Below, in pieces: positions 43,676 to 56,090 of a stretch of DNA of 64,000 nt; the stretch's first letter is position 1; every line of letters begins with the position of its first letter. Below the pieces are notes generated by a model. The model was not told where the DNA came from and did no database searches. It saw only the letters and a program-made list of their open reading frames with translations. Source of the stretch: Zygnema cylindricum (taxonomy: Eukaryota; Streptophyta; Zygnematophyceae; Zygnematales; Zygnemataceae); NCBI GenBank assembly GCA_037447655.1, contig JBBHKE010002593.1, forward strand, positions 1-64,000, read 5' to 3'. The position numbers and the translations under genes are program-made.

Positions 43676-45640
43676 TTAATTCCCTATGTTGAAGACGCAA
43701 TTCGAAAACCCATAAGGATGGGGTAGTCGTAAAGGTAAGCCTCGGGGGCACCACGCTACACACTTAGATGGGTTAACGGATAAACCGATCTCAGAAAGTT
43801 GCTTTGCAAATTGGGTGAAGGCAGACAAAACTTTGTCTCGGGGCCCGACAATATGCGTATCATCCGCAATCGAAGGGAATAAACAACCAGGAAAAGCCGT
43901 AGCAGAGTCACGTAGTGCTTGAAAGTGATCCAATGCAAAAAAAGGGTGCCCCCAAAGGATCACATTGGCGAGTGCCAGTCGCATATTATATAGTGGCAAC
44001 ATCACCAAAGTGACCGCCAAGAGGAAAGATGAGGGGGCTTCGACGAGAATAAAAGGCACGCACAAAACGAAAAATCTGGTTGATCGGCGATGGAGCATGC
44101 CTTAACTCGCGAAAGATAGCATTACGGCTAACTGTGTTAAATGCGTTGGCAACATCCACCTGAAGGACCACCTAATCCGGATGGAGGTCTAGAAGAGCTC
44201 GAAGGCCATAAACAACTGCCTCACAATCCCCCTTAGTAACAACTCCAAACTGGTGTGGTGTAAAGTGGTCATGGAAAGCTCCTTGAAGTTGAATACACAT
44301 TGCACGGGTCACTAATCGATACAAAACTTCTCCAATAGCAATAGGACGAATGCCGTCGGCTGGTTTGGAAACAGCGACAAGATGCGCCGCAGAGAGAAGA
44401 GGTATAACATGGTGAGGGACATTTCCCTGAGCCACCCCAGAAGCCACTTTAAAAAGAAGGTCAAAACCTTGCGAGGGGGTCTTAGGAGAAAATACTGTCG
44501 TCCATAGCCAATTTCAGCCATGGACTACACTCGGAAGCCCCACAGACTACCCCTCAAACAACTGTATTTCAGACAGCACAGATTACTCCACTAGTAAAAG
44601 AATCACCTCAAACTGCACCAATATGCAGTATACCGTATACAATGTAATCTACGAAAGTTACAGTCAAATCCACCAAGGCATCTAGAAGATATAAGCTCCA
44701 GAGTTTCACAAAAACAGCTGACAGCTTCACAAACTAACCACTTTGACTGCTCTCAGAATCTTACAGAGATACTGGAATAGAATGAAACTTCACACACATA
44801 TAGATTCTATATCATAGAATAACTCCACAAAGTTTCACATGAAAACACCAAACAGATTGATCACACCAACAGGTCAAAGATGCAGAAAACAGTCTATCAT
44901 TGCTTTGATAAACATGACTGTGATAATCAAAATAATCTAAGTCCTACAACTTATACTGAGAGAGTTCACTGCTGAATGTACGGTGGCATACCAGCCGTAC
45001 GTTACCTACCACCTACCTAAATTAATGTGAGTATACCCGAATAATTCGAGGTATGGCAGAATGAATTAATCTATACTAATAAACAAATTAACAAAAGGAC
45101 AAACCACTGTTCAACCAAATATTTACACCGACATCTCCGACAAGTCAACTTGCTTAGCCACTCGTGATATTGGTATGAATCTCGTCCACTGACTTGATTC
45201 ATAACAGCAGCAACTGCGTTGTCAGCTTCGTCGCAGCTGCGTTGTCACATACCTGGACATCCAAAAATAACCGCAGCTTCGTAGCAGCTGCGTTGGCATA
45301 TTTAAAGAACATTTGTCTCAAATAGACGCGCCGTACCGGCGGCGCATATTGCAACGTTTCGTACATTTCAAATCGGATCGCTTCGTGATCCGCCGTCCAT
45401 TTCTTACTGCGTAGTTACGCCACTCAATAACTCCCTTACGTCACTTTAGTTTTATCCGGCTCCCCCAATCCGTGAATCCATTCAAACCTCCACGTTAATA
45501 ATATACGCACGAAACGTCTCAAGCGTACAAAAAGTCGAGTACGCACGAAACTAATTTTTCAAAAACAACAAATACGTCTCGCAAGAGTTCATAAACCATG
45601 CCAGATGGGCCTCCCGCCGAAAGATGAGGAGACCGAATTA
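43676..45640 (-). pseudogene. LINE reverse transcriptase, interrupted
   Basis: Conserved blocks in order are LSAGGPSGMVYELLRD (before the solo LTR), SQGFDLLFKVASGVAQGNVP, LVAVSKPADGIRPIAIGEVL, HQFGVVTKGDCEAVVYGL, catalytic motif A in QVDVANAFNTV and motif C as IADDTHIVGP. Frameshifts lie between motif A and motif C and after motif C. The solo LTR at 44496-45570 splits the domain. Confidence 0.85.
44496..45570 (-). mobile_element. Solo LTR inserted in the LINE, TSD AATAC
   Basis: The 1075-bp insert starts TGTCGTCCATAGCC and ends CAAAAACAACA on the + strand (TG..CA), flanked by AATAC at 44491-44495 and 45571-45575. Excision on paper restores the reverse-transcriptase frame, confirming both borders. 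It is unrelated to the LTRs at 4.5-12 kb. Confidence 0.88.
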
Positions 45641-46778
45641 AAGCTTTTGTAAATGCTTCTCGCTCTAAGTCGAAAGACTCGAGTGGATCATGCACCTCGA
45701 CGAAAGAAAGGAGCTCGTCACGGGCAGGAGGATGGAGCAAACGCAGAGCTTCAACTGTTGCCTCTGAAGACGGAGACGGGGTGAAAGGTCGAAGCGCACG
45801 AGCAGCTCGAGAAAACTCTCCAGAACGACCAAGATGGACCGCCCGATGTAATCTCGCGGTGGACCTTGGAAGTGGGGCATGGCGTTTGGGAGGGGACATA
45901 GAAAGACTGATGACACGATCTGTGTGCTCTTGTTGCAATGACTCCCAATCCCCCCTCAAAAATCGTTGGCAACGAGCCTTCGTCTCACGAGCCCCGCTCG
46001 CACCTCCTCTTGTTGGCAAAACCAAAACCCAAAGCGGAAATAAGAGGAGTAAGTGCCATGCCGCGTCGTTGGCGATGTCCTCAGCCAATAAAGCTAAAGG
46101 AAATCGAAGAGCCGTTTGGACAGAATCACGAAGATTGCTCGGGATACGAGTATACAATCGAGGGCGTGGGTAGCCCAAGTGATAACACCCCAGAACGTCG
46201 AGACGACGAACATATTGCCAATCGGTAGGAGATGGTTGTTGGCGATTAGTTGGTGGAGAAGGCTGGCCCTTGTCGGGAGGCGAGATACCTTTAGGAGCCA
46301 AAGGACAGGACTTCAAATGCCTCGACAAACCGCCCCCCGCCACATATAGCCTTCCACACTGAGGACATGGCACCCTAGTTGGACCAATGCTTGATGGTGG
46401 AGGCAAAGTGGGTGGTTGAGAAATAGGGATAGAATGTAAAGGTGGAGAATGTTCTTGAAAATGGGGTGGACGGTAGGGGACAACATTGATAGGGGGAGGC
46501 TCTTTGCCCAAAGGTGGTGATGAAATAGGGTTTGTATAAGGTTTTGGTGGCGTGCTCTCGAGGGAATGTTCAATCCCACATGGGTTTGTGCAAGGGTTGG
46601 GATTGGTGGAGGGAACCGTGTGTGGGGGTAACTCTACAGTGGGGTGGGGGAGAGTGGTGCTCTGGGAGGTGGGCAACAAAGGGTTAAGGTTCTCATCTGA
46701 GGAAATCAAACGTGGCCGAGCGTGTTCTGAAGAAGTCGGCGACGGGGAGCGTGACGCCCGCCTCTTGTGAGGGGCCAT
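45576..46778 (-). pseudogene. LINE ORF N-terminal part with CCHC zinc finger
   Basis: The Met at 46778 (MAPHKRRASRSPSP) is the likely start. A Pro/Ser-rich region of about 135 residues follows. The finger VPCPQCGRLYVAGGGLSRHL-KSC sits at residues 138-158 (C-x2-C-x12-H-x3-C). After it come the linker and the start of the RT domain. The frame is open throughout, the best preserved part of the element. Confidence 0.72.
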
Positions 46779-46779
46779 A

Positions 46780-47600
46780 AGAGTGAGAGCTAGTGGATTG
46801 CGAGCGCTTGTGCTGTTTCGCGCTTGGTGGTAGTGCAGAATTTGCTTGGAAAGCTCCCCTCGGTAGATCCGAGTATGTAAAAGAAAAGGTAAAAAAAAGG
46901 CCCTTGGGCAACAAAGGAAATAAAATCGGGAAAACTTGCGGGTGATTACTTGAGAGTAAAGTCTGAAGAGTGCGAGCACGCCAAATTTTACGCCTGATAC
47001 ACAAAGAGAAGTTCACGAAACCCTAGCAGAAAGCCAAGGCCGGAGGTTTCAGGATGTCGCCGACAAAACTTTTCTTGCTTTGTGTAGGAAATCGGCCGTA
47101 AGAGGCAGAGCCGATTAGTAAAAAGCGGTAGAACGGATGCAGCGGGAATTTCCACATACAGCAAGGTTGTCGAAAATACTCTCTTTAGAGTATCTGTACG
47201 CCAAAATTGGTGCAAGATACTCGAAGGGAAGGTCAAAAAACTGTAGGAGTAAGCGATGGCCGAAGCCCTTGAAACGACGCCGGCTAAAAAGCACTTCTCC
47301 ACAGTACGAGCTTAGTTCGACGAGAAAATGGAATTAAGTGCGAAGATTTTGAGCGGTGGCAGATGGCACGCCAATTCGGGAGACAAATATTGCAAGAGAT
47401 GGCCACAGAACGAAAATAGAAAAACGGCCGGAATGGAGAACCTTGATTATGAAAAAACGAAGCGGCGGATGGAGGTAATTCACCCACCAGCAGAAAGGTA
47501 TTGCAAAATAATTTCTTTAGAGTGGTAGCACGCCATATTTGGCGTCGGATACACGGAGGGAAGGACAGAAAACCCTAGCAATTTCTTACTTTAATCTGTT
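46780..47600 (-). repeat. LINE 5' region with about four imperfect repeats
   Basis: The motif GTACGCCAAAATTGG..GATACTCGAAGGGAAGG recurs in related form near 46975, 47195, 47360 and 47530, about 165-220 bp apart. Repeats at the 5' end of a LINE often act as promoter units; that is inference here. Confidence 0.5.
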
Positions 47601-47682
47601 TGGCGTTTCGATGTAGACTCGATGCAGATCCGGAGCGTAGATCTGACGCCGGTTCCTTTTCTTTCATTTGTCGTTTTCGCAG

Positions 47683-50600
47683 TGTATCCCATCCCATCCG
47701 GCGGCCCTTGTTCGAGTAACGTCACCGTTTCCATCGAGGTCAATCAAATTGCCGACGTGTACGGACGAATGTCGTATCCGAAGACGACAACAGTGTACTT
47801 GCTGTTCGGTTCCAATTTGACGCTGACGTCGCGTATCATTTTGAACGCCAGTTTCGCGTGCTCGATTTTGCAGCCGCTGAACCCCAGCGGTCCGCCGATT
47901 TGGATCAAATCCCTGACCGACTATTTCGTACCGCTGGCGATTTATAATACGAGCAATGTGTACGTTTCCAAGATCAACATCGATCTCCCGTATTTCGGAG
48001 CCAATCAGAGGAAGCCTTGCCCTAATATTCCGGAATCAGGGTTGGTTCGTCCGGCGGCTTGTGCAGCGATCCACGTCTACAATTCGTACGGAATTTTGGT
48101 CTATAATGTAAATTTCTTTAATCTTTATGCTGAATGCCAACATTTTTGATTCGATGTTTTATTTCTATCGCACATTCGGTGAATATTAAGTTTACATGGG
48201 GAACATTTTTTGACAAAAAAAAACTTTATATTTTTCTTCGACAATCTGTTGTCTGATGTACATCTGATCATTTTTGGGCATTACATATTGGCTACAAAAT
48301 TCGCATTCAAATCTAATACTCAGTTTATGACATGTGTTTGCTAAACATTGGCGCAATGGATGTGACCGAGGCTTTGTGTTGCTTTCAATCTTTAGTGCAC
48401 ACTTTATAACCATTGGACATTGGAAACATAGTTCTAATTGAGGTTTTTTTTTTGATGCACGTTGATTTTGATGAATAGTGGACACAGTATTAGAAAAAAA
48501 TAGATGACAAACTATAAATATACATGTATGTTAAATAGACATTGGACAGTGATCCTACATTCAGATTTGGTGCAAGTATGAGAGTTGGTGTTGCGCATAA
48601 ACAATAATTTTAGCTTACTTCCAAATCTGGAGTTTGTACTCAGTATTACACCCACATTGAAATATCCCCAGATGGAATGGATGGTAACATGTTTAAGATG
48701 TAACGGAAATTCGACAACACTAAACAACATTGGTCAACGCTAGGCAAAATCGACTAACATTTCTATGATTCTGTGCAGTCCATTCTTAACGGTCGATTGG
48801 ACATCTACAGGACGTACTCCTCCTCGTTCAACAATCTCACAGTTTTCAATCCCTCCGATACCATGGCTGCCGTCCGATTTGGAATGTGTGGAAACGCAAG
48901 CAATCTTATCCAATCCAACGTCTCTTTGACAAATAACGAAATCTACGGTGTGGACCAATCATATTCCTTGACAACTTTTTCTTTTGTCCTCACTGTCAGC
49001 CACCATTGATCACCATTTTTATTACGCTAATCCTAAACCTTTCTCGCCTAAACAAATGAAATCTAGGTTTCTACGATAAATGTGTAAGAGTATATGGCAC
49101 GAAGGTAAATGTTGGACAGTAGAGCAAGGTTATTGTCAACTAGTGTCGAACATGCTCTCAAATACTACACAATTCACATATATCTAAAAGAGCTATAGAT
49201 TTCACATCTTTCAACACTTACAATGTTGGTTACTATTTGGGGTTTGGGGACAGGTGGTGACGTCGGTGTAGTTTTGCATTGGGAAGCTATTGGGGTACAA
49301 ATCACCGATAACTACATTCATAACTACACACGATTCGGAATAACTTGTGGATGGGGAGCCAGCTATATTGCTGATTGTTTCTACTCTTATATCGCAAGAA
49401 ACCTATTGGTTGTGGAACCTTGGAAAGTATATTTTGGGGATGGAGCCTCTATCTACTTCAATTCAAAATGGCATAATCCAGGTATGCTTCTGTTTATCAT
49501 TCCACTTCGATATTTCCTTTGTTTTCAAGTTTACCCACTTCTGAACATTTTTTGTCGACATTCTTAACATGCTATGAAACTGAAAAGGTTTGTTCTTCAA
49601 ATCTCTATATTTTTATATGATGCTTTTGCCTTCTCGTTTTATTCTTTTCATTGTTTAAAGGCTGGCAGTCCCGTTTTGACAAACGTTGGACATGACTTTG
49701 CATGATGATGACTTATTTGTTAAAATGTTTTTGGTATTGCCATCTCTCCAGTAAACTACATAATAAAAAATTATGCAATTGGAGGTCAATCTTGTGTTTA
49801 CTATGATTGGGCCACATCGGGCGTTATTCTCGACGGAATCGTTTGTATTGGCCAATGGAACGGATTCAAAATTAACAACGGCAAATTGTATGTATATGTC
49901 AACCCTTGGTTTTTAGCCCGATTTGTTTAATATTTATTGTTCAAGAAATTCTGTATGTCAGCATTTTGCTGGTATTTGAGATAATGGGGCATTTACGTAA
50001 CAAAAACATTGTTGTGATATTCTCATCTAATACTTTGTCCTTTGTGTTCGGGGAATTTACGTTTCAGCAACAATGTTAAAAATGCTCTTCTTGTAAATGT
50101 TCGGCAACTATCGGGATGGATTAGTTGCCAAAATTGGGACAATAACAATTGCCCCGGTAATGGCCAGTATTGGTTAAATGGGATCGCAAACTTTGTCCGA
50201 TCCGATCTTTGGTATGCGGTAAGTGAATTTAACACCCCTTTGAATCTCCTTTCCTAACATTTGCTTTTCTTTAAATAGGTCGAATAATATTTCTTCGATG
50301 TTTCACTTTTGCAAATTACGATTGTTTCGTGTCCGTAGTAGAGCTTGACCCCAAACTAAGTTATGTTTTTTCACATTTTATCTTTATACTTAAGCTTTCT
50401 CCTTCATTATTCCATGCTGAGTATCTTAAGCCTTGATTTACACATAATTAAACACAATAGGTGAAAGCTTAACTTTTGAGCAACGAGAGTCATGTGGATT
50501 GGGGAGGCATTACCCCTGGTTTGAAATGAACTTTAAACGTTTTTCTAACCGCGAAAGTTACACGTCACTAATTACTGTGAAGTGTGTACTTTCCAATTTC

Positions 50601-51068
50601 CAGAAGTGGCCCTGTTACCGTACGATCTGTTCCTTGACCTCGATCGACGGCGTTCCATGCAACCCCGACCGTAACTTAACTGGCGTCCCGTGGAACAGTT
50701 CTTTAGCCGCCACTCCAGAACAATCCGGAAACTGCAGCGGCCTCCCGACGGAATCCACCGTAGATATGGTCATGTACAACATGTCTGCCACGTGGACTCC
50801 AGTTTTCCGTGATTGTAACTTGAGCGTTCCGACAGTTCCGTATCTCAACAAAATTTCGTACGCACTGTTCAATCGTACGCAACTCACTTTTGATGATCCG
50901 ACGAAGGGAGATTACGGAATTTCGGATCCCGCGTCGCCAATTTATCAAGTCCGTCCGAATTTTCAGGCGGTGAAACGGAGTGAGGTCGGTCCGAAATCGA
51001 CACACGAGGCTAATTTTTCCCTAAAATTCAACATTTATTCTCCCTACATTCCATATTTGCCATCATGA
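47683..51068 (+). CDS. Secreted right-handed beta-helix (pectin-lyase-like) protein, copy 1
   Basis: Six exons: 47683-48107, 48779-48947, 49254-49481, 49752-49887, 50068-50218 and 50604-51068 (stop). All introns are GT-AG and all phases close, giving about 524 codons plus an N-terminal part not yet placed. The protein has many N-glycosylation sites (NVT, NLT, NAS, NTS, NNS-type), scattered Cys, and strand-turn repeats such as VQITDNYIHNYTRFGI..GWGAS and ATSGVILDGIVCIGQWNGF. These are typical of parallel beta-helices in extracellular carbohydrate-active or cell-wall proteins. No catalytic motif can be named. The frame upstream of 47683 (MQIRSVDL..FVVFA) could be a signal peptide, but the TTTTCGCAG acceptor there and comparison with copy 2 suggest an intron. 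The LINE 5' end lies within about 80 bp, so the true first exon may be displaced. AATAAA lies at about 51174. Confidence 0.7.
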
Positions 51069-51348
51069 AGTAACGTCATCCGTTTCGAAAGAAATTTTAT
51101 TTTTTTTGCTGTAAATTTCTCCATTCTTGCACGGCCCTAGGCAAAAAAGGGCATAAAATCGGGCGTCACCAATAAAACGAAGGCGTTTATTTGGAGAATC
51201 TCAACAAGTTGGTTCCTTGGGGTGAAAAGAAGCGATGAATAAGCCGCGACTGGTTCTTCTAAATTTTTTGAGAAATTTTAGGAGATCAATATTTTTTTGG
51301 GTTGTTGACTGAATTATATCCTTCTAGAAGTGTAGCCATTTATCAGTA
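51069..51348. other. 3' flank of beta-helix copy 1, shared with copy 2
   Basis: GGGCATAAAATCGGGCGTCACC..TCTCAACAAGTTGG matches GGGTATAAAATCGGGCGTTACG..TCCCAACAAGTTTG near 60212-60275, so the duplicated unit extends beyond the stop codon. Confidence 0.6.
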
Positions 51349-51530
51349 CACCACCCATCGCTATTAGAGTTAAAACATTTTTGGAGCAGTCAAATGCTTC
51401 AAGCTTTGTAATTGACCGTTTGGATTTTTTTCTGAAGCTAGCAGTTGACAGATAACGGTCTTACCCTTTAATCTTGATGTCACTATTGAAAATCGGAAAC
51501 CTGTGTATGTTTTACTCTAATAAGGATGGG
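51349..51530. mobile_element. Mariner-like MITE, degenerate
   Basis: TA + CACCACCCATCGCTATTAGAGTTAAAACAT at the left pairs with ATGTTTTACTCTAATAAGGATGGG at the right. The right TA is lost. Confidence 0.65.
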
Positions 51531-51799
51531 CACGATAGTGTATCTCCATATGAGATGCTTGTGGGAATAATTATGCTATAGGTTACCATAGTCCATTTTC
51601 CATTCTTTTTTTTGTTGGTAACCATTTTGAAAAGGGGAAAACAATTGAGTGTTTACTTGGTTGAATGTGCTTGAGATTGAAAAAAGTCTGAATTGAGATT
51701 GTTTACCCTCGAAACTGAGTAACAACAATATGGATAGATTCAATTGACAAGGACTTCCTTTTTTTATTTTTTATGGTTGTGTTCGATGTTTCGTCGGCT

Positions 51800-53273
51800 T
51801 ATCATGCGATCCCCCCACACCAATCCACAAATTCTACAAATCTTAACATGGTATTATAGCCACCCGAGTTATATATCTTGCCTTGCCACCTTGTGGGGAT
51901 GTGTTTGAATCAATAAGATGTGTCGTTCAATGCCAAGACGTGGTTTTACCTATGCGAGATATGTAACAACATGGACCTACCAGCTTAGATGTACAGGAGA
52001 GTGGTTATCCTTTTAATACCTCCTTTGAGGGGCCTGCTCACTTTTCCCTTTTATGCAATTCTCCCACATCAACTCCGAGCTTTTGATAGGATGGACATAC
52101 CACACAAAGAACTCGAAGGACACCAAAGAATAAACACCACCGACGGAAGCATTACATCAAACTCCTTGCAAAATAGTATGGCCAAAAAAGGTTATATTTC
52201 AATCGGAGGTTTCTCCCCCACCACAATAATCCCTCTCTATGTACTACTCACTCTCAATCTTAGTTGAGACAAGAAGGTTTGGGTCAACGGATCAGTGTCA
52301 ACTGAACAATAGTGCTTCACCAACAATTTGTGTGCTTTACCAACAGTTTGTCGCGAAGGCACGAGAGGGGAGAATTGCATATTCTTCCAAATAAGCCCAA
52401 AATGAAAAAATGTTTTAGTGAGGATGGAGTTGGACCAGTTTTCAATTTATGGGTGGGAATCCCAAGAGATCGAAAGGAATGAGAGATGTAGGAAAATGAG
52501 AAAGGGGAATTTGCAAAAGTATGGTTGTAGATTTTAGCAAAGTAGTTCAATAGGGAAGCTTAGATTGACAAAGAGCTTTGTGTTGGAGAAAATAGGTGGT
52601 GAAGTTCCTCCGTTGAGATATAAAGTGTTGATTTAGGCAAGATGTGCCGTCCAATACTGAGGATGTGGTTACGTCCATGAAAGGATCAAAACTCAATCGG
52701 AATGCGCAGAAAATTAACAAATTACACAATGCAGAAGTGAATTTAACTCAAATGAAACATCAACCAGCTCACACTACACACATTGATTTCTCATGAACAT
52801 TAGATAGAAACATTACATAATTCAGAAGAGGAAAACTTACATTAATACTCATACATTGATTCTACATTCATTTCTCCTTAGTTTCTCTTTAGTTGCTACT
52901 AATTCCTTCACTATCTGGCTTTTTAACTTTGTCGCCAGATTACATCTCGAAATCTGATTCTAGAAACGTCACATGTACTTGGACGCAGATACTGAAACTA
53001 CTCGAAACGAAACATCTAGAAGTACAGTACTTTAAGTACAACGTAATATACACGTAACGAAAGTGCTAGACGTACTACGCACGAACCGAAAGTACTACAA
53101 GTCCCGGACACAAACGAAATAGACCAAACCGTTCATACTCGAAAGTACAAACGAAGCTAAAAGTACTAATGAACCGAAACGAAATGAAATGCGCGACGTG
53201 ACGCGCGACAAAACTGACCCACACTAAAAACGAACCAACATTGACATTTAAATCTCATATAGCAATCCTAACA
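51800..53273. other. Possible decayed LTR-retrotransposon sequence
   Basis: TTAACATGGTATTATAGCC (about 51845-51863) resembles a + strand LTR end plus a tRNA-Met primer site. On the minus strand 53273 starts TGTTAGGATTGC, a common LTR start. AAGATGTGYCGTYCAATRC occurs near 51918 and 52636. Evidence is fragmentary and no coding domain was found. Confidence 0.3.
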
Positions 53274-53659
53274 GTTCACACTCGAAAATCGAAATGTAAG
53301 AATATGAATCTGCAAGTGCTTTCAGAGGGCTCTTGGCGCGCAGTGGTCAGCTACGCCGCATCTAGAGCGTCCAAGTCAGCTCACTTTTCCCTTTTCGTCC
53401 GCGGATAATGTGAATCTCAAGAATTTACATGTCCGTAGACAGACCTCATCTGTATGCAAAAAGATACGGCGCGATCTAGGCCGTTCGTTTCGAGCGGGTG
53501 AGTAGATGCTTCGGTACCTGTACGTAAATGCACCGAACAATTACGAATCGTATTAAATTCTGGAGGAAGTGGTGCATCTTGGACATAGTTGTTCAAATCG
53601 CCCGATTTTTTCCTTTTTCCCGATTAAAACGTATAATTCGTGACTTTTGAATAAATCGG

Positions 53660-53960
53660 AAAAAAAAGCGATGTACTTTCTGTCCAGTAAACTGAACGGC
53701 TAATTCACGGAAAGTGTACGGTATTTTACGATAGCTGTACGGTTTTGTACGGCAAATGTACGGAATTTGACTAAAAGATACGTTGCACTTCGTAGTACTT
53801 TCTGTCCGGTAAACTGAACAGAAATTTTACGGGAATGTACGGAATTGTATCAAAAATGTACGGAATATTACGAAAAGATACGGAAAATGTACGAAAATGG
53901 TACAAACTGCGGTATATGTGAAATTTATTTTTGTTTACATGTACGGAATAGTACGGACGA
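53660..53960. repeat. Cluster of GTACGG words with a duplicated block
   Basis: GTACTTTCTGTCCRGTAAACTGAAC occurs at about 53672 and 53795. About ten TGTACGGNA words are packed into the same 300 bp. Confidence 0.6.
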
Positions 53961-54210
53961 AAATTCATTAACGATTTTTACGATTTTTTAAAAAGGTTCA
54001 ATGCGTTTGTTAAGTATAATTCGTCGCGATTAATTCGTTCGCACTAAACGCCGTGAACAACTATGATCTTGGAGCTTAGCATTTTGTCTGCTAGATTCTG
54101 TACGGCTCTAATTTGACGACGACTCTAATATGTACTCATAGTTCTATACCATATTCTGCAGAGTGTACTTTTAGGTACATTTTGCGGACAGGCGAGGAGC
54201 TTGTTAAGTA

Positions 54211-54425
54211 CACCGTGTATCGCTATTAAGGTTAATGTTTTTTTCGCCAATTAGAACAACCTTTTTCCGTACATACCTGTCGAATTTTGAATCCGACGGC
54301 TGAGATTGATAGCCAAATAGCCATCTTCCGATTGGTTATCTCGAATCGAAAATCGTACAATTATGTACGGAGAAAAAATGTTTTAAGTGGCGAAAAAACA
54401 TTAACACTAATAGCGATCCAAGGTG
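54211..54425. mobile_element. Fold-back mariner-like MITE
   Basis: TA + CACCGTGTATCGCTATTAAGG, then TTTTTTTCGCCAATTAGAAC. The right arm is GTTTTAAGTGGCGAAAAAACATTAACACTAATAGCGATCC. 215 bp. Confidence 0.82.
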
Positions 54426-54429
54426 AAGT

Positions 54430-54912
54430 CATGGAAACACGCCGTTTTGCTTGCTGCGCCGTTTTGCCTGAAATCGCAAACTGACGACTTTTTCAAATTT
54501 GTCCTTTTATGTCAATTTATCGCGACGATTCGTACAGGTCGAGATACGGATCTCCGATCATTATTTGCTAAACGCCAAGAAGCCGTACGTATGATAGCGA
54601 CAACGCAGCACGCAAAATTCTTCAGGTTTCCCGAAGTCGGCAATTTTTTGACCGATAATGAAAGTCCGTAACTCCCGGAATGAGCCGCCGACAAATATGC
54701 GCGACTCTTCCGTTACGTGGCAAAGACTTTATTCCGCACCGACAAATGCCGTGACAGGCTGTACGGTCTCGTGCGATACCGCCACCGACAGCCGTATCCA
54801 GCGTCCGACAAAAATCGGCAGAAACCATCCGCACTCCAACTTGCCGAGGGAAAAGCATCGTCTGTACGGTAAGTGTGACACGTCAACTTTGTCTTCTGGC
54901 CCGGCGTAAGAC
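54430..54912. other. Mixed sequence, no firm gene
   Basis: A + strand frame 54658-54867 runs into a perfect GTAAGTGTG donor-like site, but the protein is not recognisable. Confidence 0.25.
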
Positions 54913-54914
54913 GT

Positions 54915-54962
<48 letters not shown>
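54915..54962. repeat. (CT)n microsatellite
   Basis: About 23 uninterrupted CT units. Confidence 0.97.
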
Positions 54963-55154
54963 CCCTACCATTTTGGATTTATGGCAATACAACTATTTCA
55001 ATTATTTACATAGAAATAGGTCTAATTTGTTATTTTTCTTAACTACATAAGTGGGATTTTTAAAAAAGGAGGAAAAGAAGTAGGAGGAGGAATTCTTATA
55101 TAGGGAAAAGATTGAGAGGTAAGCAATTTCAGTACAATTTCGTATTTTATTTTA

Positions 55155-55480
55155 TTATATATATATATATATATATATATTTATCTTTCCCCCGTTTCTT
55201 TTATCGTATTTTATCCCAATATTGGTAAGCCATTCGACGGTGGGAGATTTCGACCGAGGCTTTTTTTTTTTTTTTTTTTTTTTTTTTTTCTGTTGGCCGG
55301 GCAGTTTTTAGACCTTCGGGCAGCTGAAAATTTTCGATGGCGATCCATCGACATTTGCTGGTAGGATTACAAAGCGAGGGCGGAAGGGGGGGGGGGGAGA
55401 GAGGGAGAGAGGGAGAGAGCGGGGGAGAGGGAGAGGGAGAGGGATGGGGAGGGAGACGGGGAGAGAATCTCCATTTTTCC
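55155..55480. repeat. TA run, poly-T and GA-rich tract
   Basis: (TA)n at 55155-55182, a T run at 55261-55290 and GA/GGGA repeats at 55380-55465. Confidence 0.85.
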
Positions 55481-55487
55481 TGCAGTT

Positions 55488-55621
55488 CGGGTTCAGCTCT
55501 CTGTAGTGGATCTAAATTCCCACGTGTATCCATCTCACACGTGGCACTATCTTTTGTCGTATCTGCAGATCGCCCTCGTTTTCATCTGCGCGGCGTACGG
55601 CGCGGCTTCCGACAGAGCGTG
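55488..55621 (+). CDS. Candidate upstream exon of beta-helix copy 2 (signal peptide)
   Basis: After a CTGCAG acceptor-like site, an open frame ends LLSYLQIALVFICAAYGAAS-DRA and stops at a GTAAAA donor in phase 1. Exon 56255 needs exactly phase 1, and the join gives Leu-His-Pro-Val-Pro. The hydrophobic run with a small-residue end looks like a signal peptide. No ATG is in frame within this exon, so another exon would be needed. Confidence 0.3.
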
Positions 55622-55875
55622 TAAAAAATGTACGGCTACTGCACACATGTAGAATCAGTTTCAGTTTTGTTTCCAGTTTTCCATTTTAGGTTTTGGGCCA
55701 GCGGCCCAATTTGTTTTTTGGAGTTTGTGTATAGGGTGGTTTTTTAGTGCTCTTTTAGTTCGGATTTCGTATGTGTTTTTGTTTTTTGTGCTTTTAATCT
55801 TTTTGTTTTTTAGTGATGCTTAGCTAGAGTGGTTTTTGTTCTTTTGGGTTTTTCCAACTGTAGCCTTTAATGGTA

Positions 55876-56090
55876 CACAGTGTATCGCTATTAGTGTTAA
55901 TGCTTTTTTCGCCACTTAAAACATATTTTTTCCGTACAAAATTGTCCGATTTTCAATTTAAAACCGCCAATCGGAATCTGAGAATGCTATCTTTCAATCG
56001 CATTCGTCAGATCTAAAATCGGACAGGTGTGTACGGAGAAAAGATGTTTTAAGAGGCGAAAAAAACATTAACACTAATAGCGATTCACGG
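55876..56090. mobile_element. Fold-back mariner-like MITE
   Basis: TA + CACAGTGTATCGCTATTAGTGTTAA at the left and TTAACACTAATAGCGATTCACGG + TA at the right, with long inverted arms through CGCCACTTAAAACAT..ATGTTTTAAGAGGCG. It lies in the intergenic region or first intron of beta-helix copy 2. Confidence 0.85.

Larger units (their letters stand above)
42325..47600 (-). mobile_element. Non-LTR retrotransposon (LINE), R2-type architecture, degenerate
   Basis: On the minus strand: 5' region with repeats (47600-46780), an ORF starting at 46778 with a CCHC finger, reverse transcriptase (about 45650-43680, split by a solo LTR), then a C-terminal CCHC motif and a restriction-like endonuclease-like end (43345-42407). 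One N-terminal zinc finger, RT, CCHC and C-terminal nuclease is the R2-group layout. Frame breaks show it is dead. Confidence 0.75.

Noticed and set aside
50615-51005. Minus-strand frames over the last beta-helix exon (also at 59157-59490)
   Set aside because: Conserved only because the sense exon is conserved. They have no independent features.
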